Source: Lottia gigantea (taxonomy: Eukaryota > Mollusca > Gastropoda > Lottiidae). From it: a stretch of 64,000 bases of DNA. The notes beneath the pieces were generated by a model. That model did not search any database and had not been told where the DNA came from. It saw nothing but the letters and a program-made list of their open reading frames with translations. Below are positions 1 to 11,245 of the stretch, piece by piece. The position numbers and the translations under genes are program-made. Each line of letters begins with the position of its first letter. The stretch's first letter is position 1. The stretch spans positions 13,407-77,406 of the forward strand of contig NW_008710478.1 of NCBI RefSeq assembly GCF_000327385.1. Reading direction: 5' to 3'.

Positions 1-323
1 CTCAGCACCTTCATATGGCATTTTTATATCACGAAAGTTTTCAAAATATAAGGAAACAAATATAGCACAATTGTTAACTTGCGGTTTACGGGTTGATGTT
101 GTTGAATAACCAGAATAAGACTAAATTGCTTTCTCCATTTATGAATATATTTATCAGATTGATATTGTGAGGTAATTGTTTTTCCATAAATGTCAGTAGA
201 GGCAAGAATCTTTGTTTTTTTAAACTTCATTTGATTATACAACTATTTAACTATTTTCAAATCGAAGCACACTGTCATTCAACATAAGGCCAACTGCAGT
301 GTGATTCTCATTTTTATCCACAG

Positions 324-2920
324 AATCATCTATATTAACAACAACTGGATATTTAAAGCAGAAACAGGTGTCTGTGTTGTTCAGGGGATCTGACTCGACG
401 TTTCCCGCCACTGGAATATCCTGTTCCATTCAAACCAACGGTATTCTAAGAGTTACCAATTATTACACGAAACTGGCAGATGGCGAATCAGAATATGCTC
501 AAGCAAAACCCAAAACCAATTTCTTTAATAAAACCGACTGCACTACTGGGTATAAAATGTTTGTGCAAGCCAATGATGGGCCAATGTTTTTGTGCCACGA
601 AGAAGGAGAATTTTTCTACACGGAACCGATAGATATTTCAGAGCCGATTGTAAATTTTAATGTAGTGATCAACCTGCTAGACAATGATGATGTTATTTGG
701 CTTGGATTCTTTGCTCCTCAGGGTAAGCTTAGCTTTAGTTTTAGAAATAGCGAGTTGTTTGTACAATAAAAGAACAACACGATAGCCTAGTAGTTATTTT
801 AGTCAGAAGTAGCCTAAAAAGATGGTAAGTCTAACTCCAGCACGATTCTTAAGCCCCCCCCCCCTTCTTCTCTTTTTTTCGAAACAGATCGACTGTAACT
901 AGATTTTTTTAAAATTACAGGGAATGATGGTGTTACCATTAATTGTAAGGTTTCAGACATGACTGTGGGTATCTTTACCCCAGGGATTACTCCTGCACCT
1001 ACAACTACAGATTTGGAAGTAGCGACGATAGATGCTGAGAAAGAAGATGGCGAGTTACACGGGGATATAGAGGGTAAATAACTTTTAGAAGGAACCTACA
1101 ATTTAACTTTTGCTCAAACTCGACCTAAAAGAGTGTCATAACAGAATGTTCTATTTGTAATCTGATAAATCTATAAAACCTTAGAACTGTAACTTATTAA
1201 TTATTAAAGGTTTTTTCTAATGTTTAAGAACTTAGAGTATATATTCAGTGGATTACCTGGTGTAATATAGAACAGAATCCCTGTATAATCTAATAAATCC
1301 GTAAAAATATTAATTAGTCAAAAATACTAAAAAATTTTAGGGGTTTCTAAATTCTAAGAGGTGGTTGTTTTGTTTTGTTTTTTTAATTTTTATCTATAAC
1401 AAATGTTTTTCCCATATTTGTTTTTACCCTCGATCAGTAATTATTTCAATTTCTTGTGGTAAATCATGTTATAAAATGTAAGCGCGCACCTTGCACATCA
1501 GTCAATTTAAACGATAGACTTTTTGGAAATGCATATCAGTATTCAAACTGTCTACGTGAAAGTTTCGCTAACACTATGCATCATACAGATTCAGCATTAC
1601 GGAAACTGCCGATGATTGCCGAATGATCAATAATCTGGTTTGTGGTTATGGATTCATGTTATATGTAATGCTTCTTTAGAATCTATTTTGTATATTTCTT
1701 TATTCAATATTTCAGGTGTTTATATAGGAATAGGAGTGGGTGTTGGTTTATTGGTAATCTGTATCCTGGTGGTATTGGTGCTCATTTTCAGGAGAAGGCT
1801 AGTATTGCTTTTGTTTAAATCCATTCTATGTCGCTACTTTAAGTCATTAGATGGATGGGCCACAGAATTGTCCCAGAGAGGAGGGAGGTGCTCACAGGCA
1901 AATTGTTTCCTGTAGTAAATGATATTGAATTTGAGAAGAAGGGGTGGGACAAAACCGGGCCACGCCCTATGCCCCGCCCCATCCACATAGCGGTCGGAAT
2001 CAGCAAAAAGCAATCGCAGTAGAGTATGGAATTTGAGAAGAAGGGGTTGGACAATACTGGGCCTCGCCCTTTGCCCCGCCCCATCCACATAGCGGTCGGA
2101 ATCGGCAAAATACAATCGCAGTAGAGTAGTACATCAAGATCTAATAGAATGGTATGGCTAGACAGATCCGATAATTATGATGTATTGAATCAGAGCTCAA
2201 CTAAGGGACCAACTTGTGTTATTTTTCTTATATCTGTGTTTCATTTTATATATTTTATTGCTAATCATTGTACTGTTTGTTTGTTTGCCCACAAGGGCGT
2301 ATATATACAATAAAATTATTACCCCGACATAATAAATACATTGTAATTGCAGGTCAAAGACAAAATCAAAGGGATCGATTCTTAAATATTCAGAAGTAGA
2401 AGCTGATGACCATGTAGAAGGGAACCATTACACTTCTGACAATGACCAGACGGGAAGCAGAAGCAACGAAATCAGTTATCAAAATATTGCATCAAAATTT
2501 AACAAATCCGATCATGTCGGCCAGGAAAGTCTACTGAAGGCCAACAGAGCCATTACACCTGAAGGGGCTAAATTCCGACCAACTAGCCAGGCAGACTCTG
2601 TTGCTTACACTTATGTGGACCAAGAATTTTTCCAAAATAAATTTCAAGACCCAAGTAAAGTCACCGTTGTGGAATTAAAAACTCGTGGTTCCCCTAAGGA
2701 AGAGTATGCGGAGCCAGATTTGAAAAGCAAGGGAGATAAATCCAATTTACAAACTGACGACACTGCCGTTGAAGATGAATATAATCATCTTAGTGCTTTG
2801 ATTTCAAAACCAAAATTAGTTAAATCAGATACAACACTCAAAGACTATGATCACATCGATTGTACAGGGAAAGTTGCAGTTTCTTTAACTGATGAAGACA
2901 CATATAACCATATCAACTAA
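324..2920 (+). CDS. Single-pass receptor-like membrane protein with tyrosine-motif tail (5' end outside window)
   Basis: Four exons are supported: 324-722, 921-1073, 1716 to about 1797, and 2353-2920, ending in TAA. The first three introns, counting the one before 324, are phase 1. Exon 324-722 codes for about 133 extracellular residues with several cysteines. Exon 921-1073 is a Thr/Pro and acidic stalk. Exon 1716 codes for a glycine/valine/leucine membrane segment of about 23 residues followed by three arginines. The last exon is a cytoplasmic tail of about 188 residues with repeated tyrosine motifs: LKYSEV, ISYQNI, EEYAEP, DEYNHL, KDYDHI and DTYNHI. Several fit an ITIM-like or SH2-ligand pattern, which suggests a signalling receptor; that role is inferred. 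The extracellular fold was not recognised. The donor after the membrane exon is uncertain. The signal-peptide exon must lie upstream of the window. Confidence 0.72.
1929..2132. repeat. 102-bp tandem duplication, two copies
   Basis: Two GC-richer copies of a unit of about 102 bp lie head to tail in the intron between the membrane exon and the tail exon of the receptor-like gene. Both contain the words GAGAAGAAGGGG and CATCCACATAGCGGTCGG. The copies differ at few positions, so the duplication is probably recent. The overlapping minus-strand reading frames are by-products of the repeat. Confidence 0.8.
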
Positions 2921-3246
2921 CAGAACAAAACGTCATGGTATTCTACTGTTGAGTAAACCAACAATTGTGTTCCATTCTTTTTGGCAAATCATATTTTAGT
3001 CTCAGAAACGGGATTTTTTAGCTTAGCCCATAATAGTGTTCACAGCTCATTGTCAAAATTTGATGAGCCTTCAAATCCACGTGTGTCCAAAATTATACCA
3101 GTTTGAATGTTAAAATGACGACTCGTTATTTTAGGATACTCTGTGATATATAGAGAAGAAATTCATAGTTTGACGTACTTTTGAAGACTATTTACATAAA
3201 TTCAAGACTCAAATCAACCTCTGAAAATGGCTCACATGTTCTTGTA

Positions 3247-3455
3247 AAGGCTTGTAAAGAGGTTTTATAAAAAATTTATGAGTATTGGGTACATCGATAA
3301 CATCAATTTGTACCATTTCAATATCCCGTCAGATGTCTGTGGTGCCTGCAATTCCACTAACAAAACTAAATGTTTGATGATGTCACTGATCGCGAAATAT
3401 TCATAGGGCCTTACGATTAATGACGTCATCAAACATTTAGTTGAAGTGACATATT
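3247..3455. mobile_element. MITE family C, palindromic, partial copy
   Basis: This copy runs from a GTAAAGAGGTTTT-type end into the palindrome centre, where TAAATGTTTGATGATGTCA is answered by TGACGTCATCAAACATTTA. It matches the family described at 42807-43157 and 54345-54646, where both arms are present. Confidence 0.65.
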
Positions 3456-3637
3456 TTCTTTAATGTGATCTCTACCCATGAATGTCGCTTAAGAATTAAT
3501 TTAACTAAATGCATCAAATTTAAAAGGAATTCAAGTTAATTGAAAGTGTCCTCTGGATGAAAACACTTCAAAACATTAAGTAACATTGCGTTAAGTAAAA
3601 CATCTTTAGTCATTTTTAACAGTCGAAATACCAAATC

Positions 3638-3772
3638 TCATCCCACATTATAAAGCGTTTTTTTTTTTCATCCCATATTATAAAGCGTTTTTTTCTCATT
3701 CCATATTCTAAAGCGTTTTTTGTCATCCCGTATTACAAAGAATTTTTCTCATCCCATATTAAAAAGCATCTA
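3638..3772. repeat. Tandem repeat of about 33 bp, five degenerate copies
   Basis: The word CATCCCATATTATAAAGCG recurs about every 33 bp, separated by T-runs of varying length. There is no coding potential. Confidence 0.75.
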
Positions 3773-3914
3773 GTATTTTTGTATATTATTAACAAATAAA
3801 GTGCCCGTTTTTAACCCTGAAAAAAAACTTGAGTATGTGGAATACAGTATATTTGTGTATATAATGCGCAGTTTTTCACCCAGAAAAGGCTCATCATAGA
3901 CAATGACAAAAACT

Positions 3915-3995
3915 TTGCAATTGATCAGCGCCACTGAGTAGAATTTTTCTAGAAATTAGGCGCTATACAAATGCATTATTATTATTATTATTAAT
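3915..3995 (+). repeat. (ATT)n-tailed repeat end
   Basis: A short segment ending GGCGCTATACAAATG is followed directly by about six ATT units. This resembles the microsatellite-tailed 3' end of a retroposon. The body upstream is too degraded to assign to a family. Confidence 0.4.
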
Positions 3996-4756
3996 ACAGT
4001 ATATTTTTGTGCAGTTCCTTTTAAACCAGGAAAGGGCTTGCAAAACTGGGAAATGAACATAACAGACAGTGACAGAAGTTTCAGAATGACCACACCTACA
4101 CAGTATATTTGCGTGTATAAAATGCAGCGATTTTGATGATGATGATGTTCGTCCTTTGGTCCTTTGTCGTAGAAGATGACCACAATTTCTATTAAGTATT
4201 ATGTTTGTGGTGGTGGCTGATAAGTCCAATCCTGGCCAAAAACATACATCCACATAAGATGCTTATCAAGTCCATGGCAAACATCAGAATTTAAACAGTC
4301 AATACTGATGGTCTGCAGTTTTACTCACACAGTTTGTCTTTTTCAGGCTTCAACCTTTTTCTATTATCCCCTTCCCATTATAAATCTTAAATATTTCCTA
4401 ATTTTCTCTTAAGTTTTCCGTTTTCCTTCAATCATTTTAATGTCAAATAATATAGACTACCTGAATAGAAACATTGACCCCGAAAATTTCAAAATTACCC
4501 TATTGGGTTAACCCCATGTTGAAAACCCTTGGTGGAGTTGAAGGTACTGCATAGAAAAGATGCACAAATTCTTAATTCTCATTCTTAATTCTTCTATTTT
4601 TAGCCTACAATAGCTAAGGTATTTATAACACATTTCTTTTGGATAATTACTGATTTTATTTATTCAATGTTTGACATGGATTCTCTGATCTGTATCAAGC
4701 CATGTCATTGCTATATCAAAAACACCTGTACTAAATGCCTTTCAAGGAATAAATGG

Positions 4757-5026
4757 TTAAAGGGACAGATGCGCCATTGTGGGGGGTTGATTAGAGTCAT
4801 ACAAATATGTAAATAGTCTTCAGAATCTATTTATATCTTTCCGATATATCACAGAATATTATAAAATAACGAGACATTCAAACGCGGATAATTCTGGACA
4901 CACATGGATTTGAAGGCTCAAATTTCAACGGTGAGCTGTGAACACTATTACTGAATGGCTAAAAAATTTCCGTTTCTGAGACTAAAGTATGATTGGTCAA
5001 AAAGTATGCCGCATCTGTCCCTTTAA
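4757..5026. mobile_element. MITE family B, intact-ended copy
   Basis: The element has exact terminal inverted repeats: it opens TTAAAGGGACAGATGC and closes GCATCTGTCCCTTTAA. It is about 270 bp long and has no open reading frame. Related partial copies lie near 2980-3240, 7120-7248, 10185-10483, 11721-11949, 15133-15292 and 23307-23430. Small size, terminal repeats and multiple copies fit a non-autonomous DNA transposon. Confidence 0.8.
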
Positions 5027-5092
5027 GCTGATATGACAAAGCCACTGTTATTGAATGAATGAATTTATTTATCGTAACACTATAATCCATAA

Positions 5093-8000
5093 TCACTGTT
5101 TACTATCAGTTCTAATATTTAATATATTTAATACACTGTTTTTATAATTGTTAATTGTTATAATATTTTCCCCCTCGTTATGTAAGTCTGTCACAGCCTC
5201 AGAGTAAGCTGCTACATCTGATGTTTTTAGACATTCCTCTGTGAATTCTTCATCAGGGTTGGTAGATTCCACATCATCAAGGATATTCTTTCCCTGAAAT
5301 ATATGAAATCGAGTTTAACACCACTGAATGATCTCATCTAAAGACTAACGGTATAAGATGCAGGAGTAGTGTGCAATGTAAGAAATTTTTTCCAGACAGA
5401 ATAAGCAACTGGCAAGGGATCTATAACATTCACAGCCTGTAGCACATGTGACATGAGTTTATTGTCCAATTAGAATCATTAGACGCTTTATTCATGTCAG
5501 CCTCTTTGACTGGCATCACTGTCATGGGAAACCAGGTTAAAATATCATCTCAGCCAGGGCACTCGCATGGACACTTGGCCATGAAATCCTTGCTACGCCA
5601 CTGCATTCATGCATCTAACTGGCTGAGCTACTGCATGAAACAGGTCCTGGAATAATGACAGCAGAACAGGACTGCAGAAGAAAATTTGTTAAGCTAAGAT
5701 TACATGTGTATGTAAGCGTAACTCAAAAAGTGAATCTGTATGTTTAGTCTGAAAAACTGTCAACATAAAAGGACAACTGCATCATACTGGGTGAATGAAT
5801 GGAGTTTTAAGTTTACTATTCTGCACCTAATTGGGCTGATGAAGACAGCCAACTTCATGCTATGAGCAAAGAGTTTATGTTTGAGACTGAGTACACATCC
5901 CGCTTCAGATTACAATAGGAGACAGAAAAATATAAGAATAAAAAGAAAAGATATTATTACTCAAAATTGAATAAGAGTGACATACTAACCTGATCTGTCA
6001 AGTGAACTTTATGAAGTAATTGTACAATATTGTGTTTAGATTGACTTCTATCCCAGTAATATTTATCTAAATCTTCATCAGCCTTTTCTAACTCCCACGG
6101 TTCTGTTTTCTACAAAAACAGTCATTACAATAACTCTAGTGAAAGGATTTCTGAGATGCTGTTTAAAGAGCAAGAGAAACACAAAGGAAATATTTTGTTT
6201 TATCACACAACAGTTCCATTCTCTGGTACATAACACAGGTTCATAAAAACGATATGAACTCGTAGCACAATCTGGCAACTCATTTCATACATTTCATATT
6301 ACATAAGCATTTGTTTGCAATCCTCTATATAACACAAAGTCTCAATTTTTGGATCAAGAGGATATGGTGGGAGGGTAAATTTGATTTGATTGACACATAT
6401 GATCTTTATGATGCTAGGTTTACACTATGTTCGCGACGGCCATGGAAGTCCTGTTTGCGCCGTGGGATTTTGGCTGTTTTTGTTTCCACATTCAAGTTTT
6501 GTTACGGTTAATTAGGTATCCGTGATAGGCCGTTGGGCAATGAAGAGGCTCCTCCAAGGTCACTAAGGTTCGGGCCACTGTCTACCAGGGATGCATTGTA
6601 TGTTGGCTGGTCTGCTATGGTCTGATGCTTCTGTCAAGGCCTCTTATGGATCAAACATGGAAGCTGGAGAGCTCAAACGAGTAAAGTAGATTTCCAAGTT
6701 TAAAATTCTTCCCCGCTATCCGCAGCAATTACGATTTGTCACGTTTGCTTATCCTGTCCCCCCGCGCTGTCTCACGTTCATCCCCATTTTCCCACGATGG
6801 CCTGAACTGTGATTACCATGGCCACCGGGAACAGAGTGTAAACCTAGCATTAGTATTAGTATACTCTAAAGTAGAAAGAGTTTTACTATGTACGAGTTCT
6901 GCTATCAACTTACATTAGCTTCATAATAACAGGCCGTTAGTAAATACATAGCATAGTCATAGTTCTGTTTCTTCAGGGGACATCTACAATATAAATACAA
7001 ACACATTCTAAATTACTGTATATAGAACACAATCAGAAAATATCAAGATACATAGCTATTGTTTAAAAGTAAAAGAAAGACTCTGCCATATATAGAAAAG
7101 ACATGTATTGAAATAGAAAGTGAAATTTCTAGTTTGAGGTGTATTTGATTGGATTATGCGATTTCCATACATTTCTAGTACTACTGAAAACTATTTGTAA
7201 TCATATATATAAGACCCAAATCAAAAATGGCGAACTATGGCCTTTAAAGTGGGAGGTACCTGTTTGTGGTAAGAGTTATAATATCATCAACAGGGTTGTA
7301 TCTTTCTCCTAATAACCTTTTAATCTTATCTTCTCCATGGTAGTCCAACTTTAATGCGCTCAATTTCACCTGTAATGAAATGGGTAGAGCTGGGTAAAAT
7401 GATCGGAATAATCGATTATCGTCGATTACCAAATTGAGATCAATTATCGATGGCAGACTACCAATCAATAATCGATTAGTAATCTAAATAATTTATTTGA
7501 GATACCCTGTTAATACCGAATTCAAATCATGCCAAAATTCTTAATTTCATGGGTTATTTTTGCGTCATAGAAGTATATTCTTGCTTTGTTCGGTTATTAT
7601 ATTTACAGCTTATCATGGGTAAGTTAAGTGCTGAAGGGAAAATTGAGAGACATGGACGTACAAATAAAGATCTTACCTGTAATGTAACAATTCGAGCACG
7701 TTCATCAGATAATGTGGACCCAGAGAAACAATATTCTCGTGTTTTCACTGTGATCGGAAATAATTTGTGACATTTCTCATCTGTATTTAAAACTTTAGGC
7801 CAGGGAGTACAGAATTCTGCAATAATAAAAGTTATCCAAATAAAAGGGATTGTAAAGGTGTTGTAAATTTTGTATCATGAATACTGATAGCATCAATTGA
7901 ATGACTTACTTTTTTCCGTGTATTCTGTACTTACTTTTAATGGCTTGACAGTGATTTACTTTCAATGGCTTGAAAATAACTTACTTTCAATGGTTTGACA

Positions 8001-10029
8001 GTAACTTACTTTCAATGGCTTGACAGTGACTTACTTTTATTAGCTTGACAGTGACTTACTTTTAATGGCTTGACACTGACTTACTTTTAATGGCTTGACA
8101 ATGTTTTTTGACATGAGCTGGAGTAAGATGAAGAAAGTTGGGTATTTTGCGTAATTCAATATTAGCATATCTTTCTGGTATCGACACACTGTTTTCATTT
8201 TTCTACAAAAAAAGTGGTAGTAAAACTTTAAATGGACATAAAATTAAATTCTCAGACTCAATTTGACCAAGTTTAATCATTATACATTTAATACAAGCCT
8301 TGGCATGTTTCTGAAACTTTATTAATATTTTGTATAAATTGTATGTATAGTAGAAATAAAACACTGTGAAAAGTACCCACTTGCTGAAAATATCCACACA
8401 AGTAAACCAAGTTTCAAGCAGACTAATTAAAATTGTATTTTTAATTTAGCCACTCCAGTTAGGGTCTAATGACGGGCCTCAGTTTGATGATACCGCCAGC
8501 CAATCTAACTTCTGCCCTTTCCAAAGCATAAAAAGTGTCTAATACTTTTCGCAATACACCGTTTGTTGGAGTCACAAGATCCCAGCGTTATTAATGTTAA
8601 TTAGACTGAGTTTCAAGTACGGTATCTAGAATTAAAACTTACATGTACGTAGCCTTGCCGAACTGGAAATGGTATTTTAGAATAATTAAAGGAAGCAGCT
8701 GTCGGCCATACTCTAGTCCAATCTTGATCTATAGGCATTGATTTATATCTTGGTGGTGGTATCTGTGGATAAAAACATTTTATCAATTACCAGTAAATCA
8801 TACATTAAAGAAAACCACTAAACATGAAATGGAGTTTTACATCCTATTTTTCGAACCTTGATGTTTCGCCCTTTTAAAAGATTGAATTCCATAATAGTGT
8901 TTAATGATGTCACTAATCCCAAAATATGTTTTATCACATGAGCCCTTTTCGACTGGTGATGTCATCAAACATTAAATTTTAGTGAAATTGCAGGAACCAT
9001 AGACGCCTGATAGAAAATTGAAAGGATACAAATTGATGCTATCAGTGTCCCCAATACACATAAAAAATTTAGAAAACCTCTTTACAATCTATTTCAGTCA
9101 GTCTGCCCACTGGCACCTACCCTCATGTAATATTTCAATATATCTCTCACCTCTTTTTCTCTGATGGTCCTCTTGGGTCGATCTCCATCTCTTCTTGGAA
9201 CCACACCGTCAATTTCAAAAACACGAAACTCTCCTACTGGTTTTTTCTTTTCTATTTCTAAAATTTCAAATTTAAATTCAGCAATAAAAAACCTAACATC
9301 TGCACCTTTAAAGGGACAAGTTTAACTTTTTCGGGAGTTGATTAGAGTCTTGATAGTTTCATAATTTGCAGGTATTTCCATTTACATGTGCAAAGTAAAA
9401 AAACTGACTAGTGTCAAATGTGCAATTTTTTAGTGTTAGATATAGGGTGAAAATATTTTCCCAATGTTGATGGGTGCAACCATGATTACCGAGAATTTTC
9501 AACATTTCGCGCATGGAAAAACAGAAGTGCTAGCAAATTAAATAAAGAAACAGGACCCGATAAATATACATTGTGCTTTTGTTATTTTATTTGTGAAAAC
9601 TGATAGGTCTATTCAATATTGATAGCTAAAATTCAGTTTCATCAGCTAATAAATATAATATACACGACTACATCACTTTAAGATGTCTTTTTTGATGATT
9701 GGTGGGCATTGATTAGACCCTGTCTGTGCTGTTATATGGTGTCAAGAGTTTGTGACTAGAACTAGAGTCTGTGTTGAGTCTCATCTGGGCTACTCGGCAC
9801 TATTTTGGTTGCACTTGCAGATCTAAATTAAATGTAAAACATTCCGTCGTTACATCGTAGGTAGACCTAACAAAGCCGTACCTTCCGATTCTGTGTATGT
9901 TCTTATCTTTCTCGGAATTACTAAAGAGCGAACACTCAATATTCTTTGATGTACTGCATTGCATAGCGGAATCAAACTCTTAGAGTTGGACATTTTCATA
10001 ACCATTTTCAGCAAGTGCTTGTATTTCAT
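5093..10029 (-). CDS. MRPS35: Mitochondrial small ribosomal subunit protein mS35
   Basis: Nine exons on the minus strand join in frame: 10029-9882, 9257-9151, 8762-8643, 8202-8085, 7816-7677, 7369-7260, 6983-6914, 6109-5990 and 5293-5093 (TGA). The product is about 377 residues, slightly longer than human MRPS35 (323, from memory). Family-typical blocks are visible: [31 protein letters not shown] and [18 protein letters not shown]. The N-terminus is rich in Arg, Ser and Leu with few acidic residues, as expected for a mitochondrial presequence. Methionines at 10029, 10005, 9999 and 9993 are all in frame; 10029 is the first after an in-frame stop and is used here. The exon 1 donor at 9881 could instead lie slightly downstream, because two phase-1 donors exist. 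The protein is a structural part of the mitochondrial 28S subunit. An AATAAA lies about 25 bp after the stop. Confidence 0.95.
5345..5665 (-). mobile_element. tRNA-headed SINE copy inside the last MRPS35 intron
   Basis: On the minus strand the element begins with a pol III A-box-like head (TAGCTCAGCCAG). It continues with the body words GGACAATAAACTC and TGTGCTACAGGCTGTGA, then the 3' segment ATTGCACACT. The same order of blocks is seen at 63081-63366 and 30938-31240. The copy is diverged and its B box is hard to see. Confidence 0.65.
6411..6850. mobile_element. MITE with 35-40 bp terminal inverted repeats in an MRPS35 intron
   Basis: Both ends carry ATGCTAGGTTTACACT in inverted orientation. 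The similarity extends inward about 35-40 bp through GGCCATGG with about six mismatches. The 440-bp element is GC-richer than its surroundings and encodes nothing convincing. It lies between exons 7 and 8 of MRPS35. No clear target-site duplication was identified, so the superfamily is left open. Confidence 0.75.
7120..7248. mobile_element. MITE family B fragment
   Basis: The fragment shares the internal words CTAGTTTGAGGT, ATTATGCGATTT and CATTTCTAGTACTACTGAA with other family B copies. It ends in CCTTTAAA directly beside MRPS35 exon 6. Confidence 0.55.
7931..8100 (-). repeat. 25-bp minisatellite made of repeated MRPS35 exon 4 splice donors
   Basis: Seven copies of a unit of about 25 bp start at the 3' end of MRPS35 exon 4. 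On the coding strand the unit reads CAAGCCATTAAAAGTAAGT, that is, the last codons of exon 4 plus a strong donor. Copies are spaced alternately 24 and 26 bp (GGCTTGACA-type word at 7942, 7968, 7992, 8018, 8042, 8068 and 8092). The first copy in transcription order is the in-phase donor after base 8085. Confidence 0.85.
8850..9098. mobile_element. MITE family C, palindromic copy
   Basis: The left half contains GTTTAATGATGTCACTAAT and the right half contains GGTGATGTCATCAAACATTA, followed by GAAATTGCAGGAACC and AAACCTCTTTACAAT. It lies in an MRPS35 intron; the left arm is shortened. Confidence 0.7.
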
Positions 10030-10184
10030 GCATTCGGCTAACTTCGTATTTCTCGGTATGAGTCAGTTATACAATAAACCTAGTCAAATCGGACATATTT
10101 AGTTAACTCGCCCAAATAAAATTTTTTAATAGGTAAGTATACTAAACACAGGAATATTTCATGGTAAAACATGTCCTTAAATGG

Positions 10185-10483
10185 AACTGATGGGACAATT
10201 TTTTTACCAATCATCTCAAAAACGGGATTTTTTTTTAGCTAAACCAATCGGTAGGCTAATAGTGTTCACGGATCACCGTCGAAATTTTAGCCTTCAAATC
10301 CTTGTGTGTCCAGAATTATCCATGTTTGAATGTTAACATGACGACTTATAGAAATAGTGAGTAAAATTCTTAGTTTGGAGTATTTTTTAAAAAATTATGT
10401 GATTTTCGTACATTTCTAGTAGTTCTGAAGACTATTTACAAATATTCAAGACTCAAACCAACCCCCAGAATGGTGTAACTGTC
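10185..10483 (-). mobile_element. MITE family B copy
   Basis: The copy carries CAAAAACGGGATTTTTT, TTCAAATCCTTGTGTGTCC and TTAACATGACGACTT in the family B order. It ends GTAACTGTCCCTTTTA. The ends are eroded. Confidence 0.65.
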
Positions 10484-10530
10484 CCTTTTATAACAAGGAC
10501 ACAAAGTACATAACGTTTCACCTCGAAGAA

Positions 10531-10850
10531 GTGTGTTATATCATAATATATTCCTTGTGTTTTCTGTTATATAATTATAGATATCTCAAATTGTATAACA
10601 GAAAACACAAGGGAATATATTATAACACACTTATTGCGTTGAATAGTTCTGCACTTTCTTATTAAACAAGTGTGCTATATCATAATATATTCCTTGTGTT
10701 TTCTGTTATATAATTATAGATATCTCAAATTGTATAACAGAAAACACAAGGGAATATATTATAACACACTTATTGCGTTGAATAGTTCTGTACTTTGTTA
10801 TTAAACAAGTGTGCTATATCATAATATATTCCTTGTGTTTTCTATTATAT
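10531..10850. repeat. Foldback element duplicated in tandem, 139-bp period
   Basis: The unit holds a long inverted repeat: ATATATTCCTTGTGTTTTCT is answered by AGAAAACACAAGGGAATATA about 40 bp later. Two full copies start near 10533 and 10672, and a third partial copy starts near 10811. The copies are almost identical. It is probably a palindromic MITE amplified locally. Confidence 0.85.
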
Positions 10851-11245
10851 GTGCTCTCCGCTTCTTAATGTCGTTCAAATCTTAGATATCTGGTTAAATA
10901 AACAATGATTTTATAAGTATAAAAAGTATGGAATAATAAAATATGTAGGACGAAATAAACCAGTGGTAAACAATATGGGCTACTGATACAACTTGGACAT
11001 TCATGATTACAGAAAAATACTCGAAAAGTTTTTAGGTAATAAATAATTATTTCGGTAATTTACTTGGTCATTTCACTGACTTTGAAAAACACAATAATTC
11101 GAATGAGGATTTTTAGACGATGTGGGTTCGAATGTACTATGTACTCGAATGCCTACTATGTAAAATATACTGAATTATTCACGACTGTTAAATGTAATTA
11201 ATGCAGGAAAACGAAGCGAAAAGAATAACACTTCAAGTTCTTCTA

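Larger units (their letters stand above)
2921..5092. other. Intergenic region between convergent genes, filled with repeats
   Basis: No coding exon was found. The stretch holds MITE-B copies (about 2980-3240, and 4757-5026), part of a palindromic MITE-C (3247-3455), a short tandem array (3638-3770) and an (ATT)n-tailed element near 3915-3995. Confidence 0.6.

Noticed and set aside
1834-2115. Minus-strand open frames in the receptor intron
   Set aside because: They translate the 102-bp tandem duplication and repeat the same peptide twice.
6311-6511. Plus-strand open frame of 66 residues
   Set aside because: It runs into the inverted-repeat MITE at 6411 and resembles no protein.
7549-7770. 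Plus-strand open frame of 73 residues
   Set aside because: It is antisense to MRPS35 exon 5, which has clear homology on the other strand.
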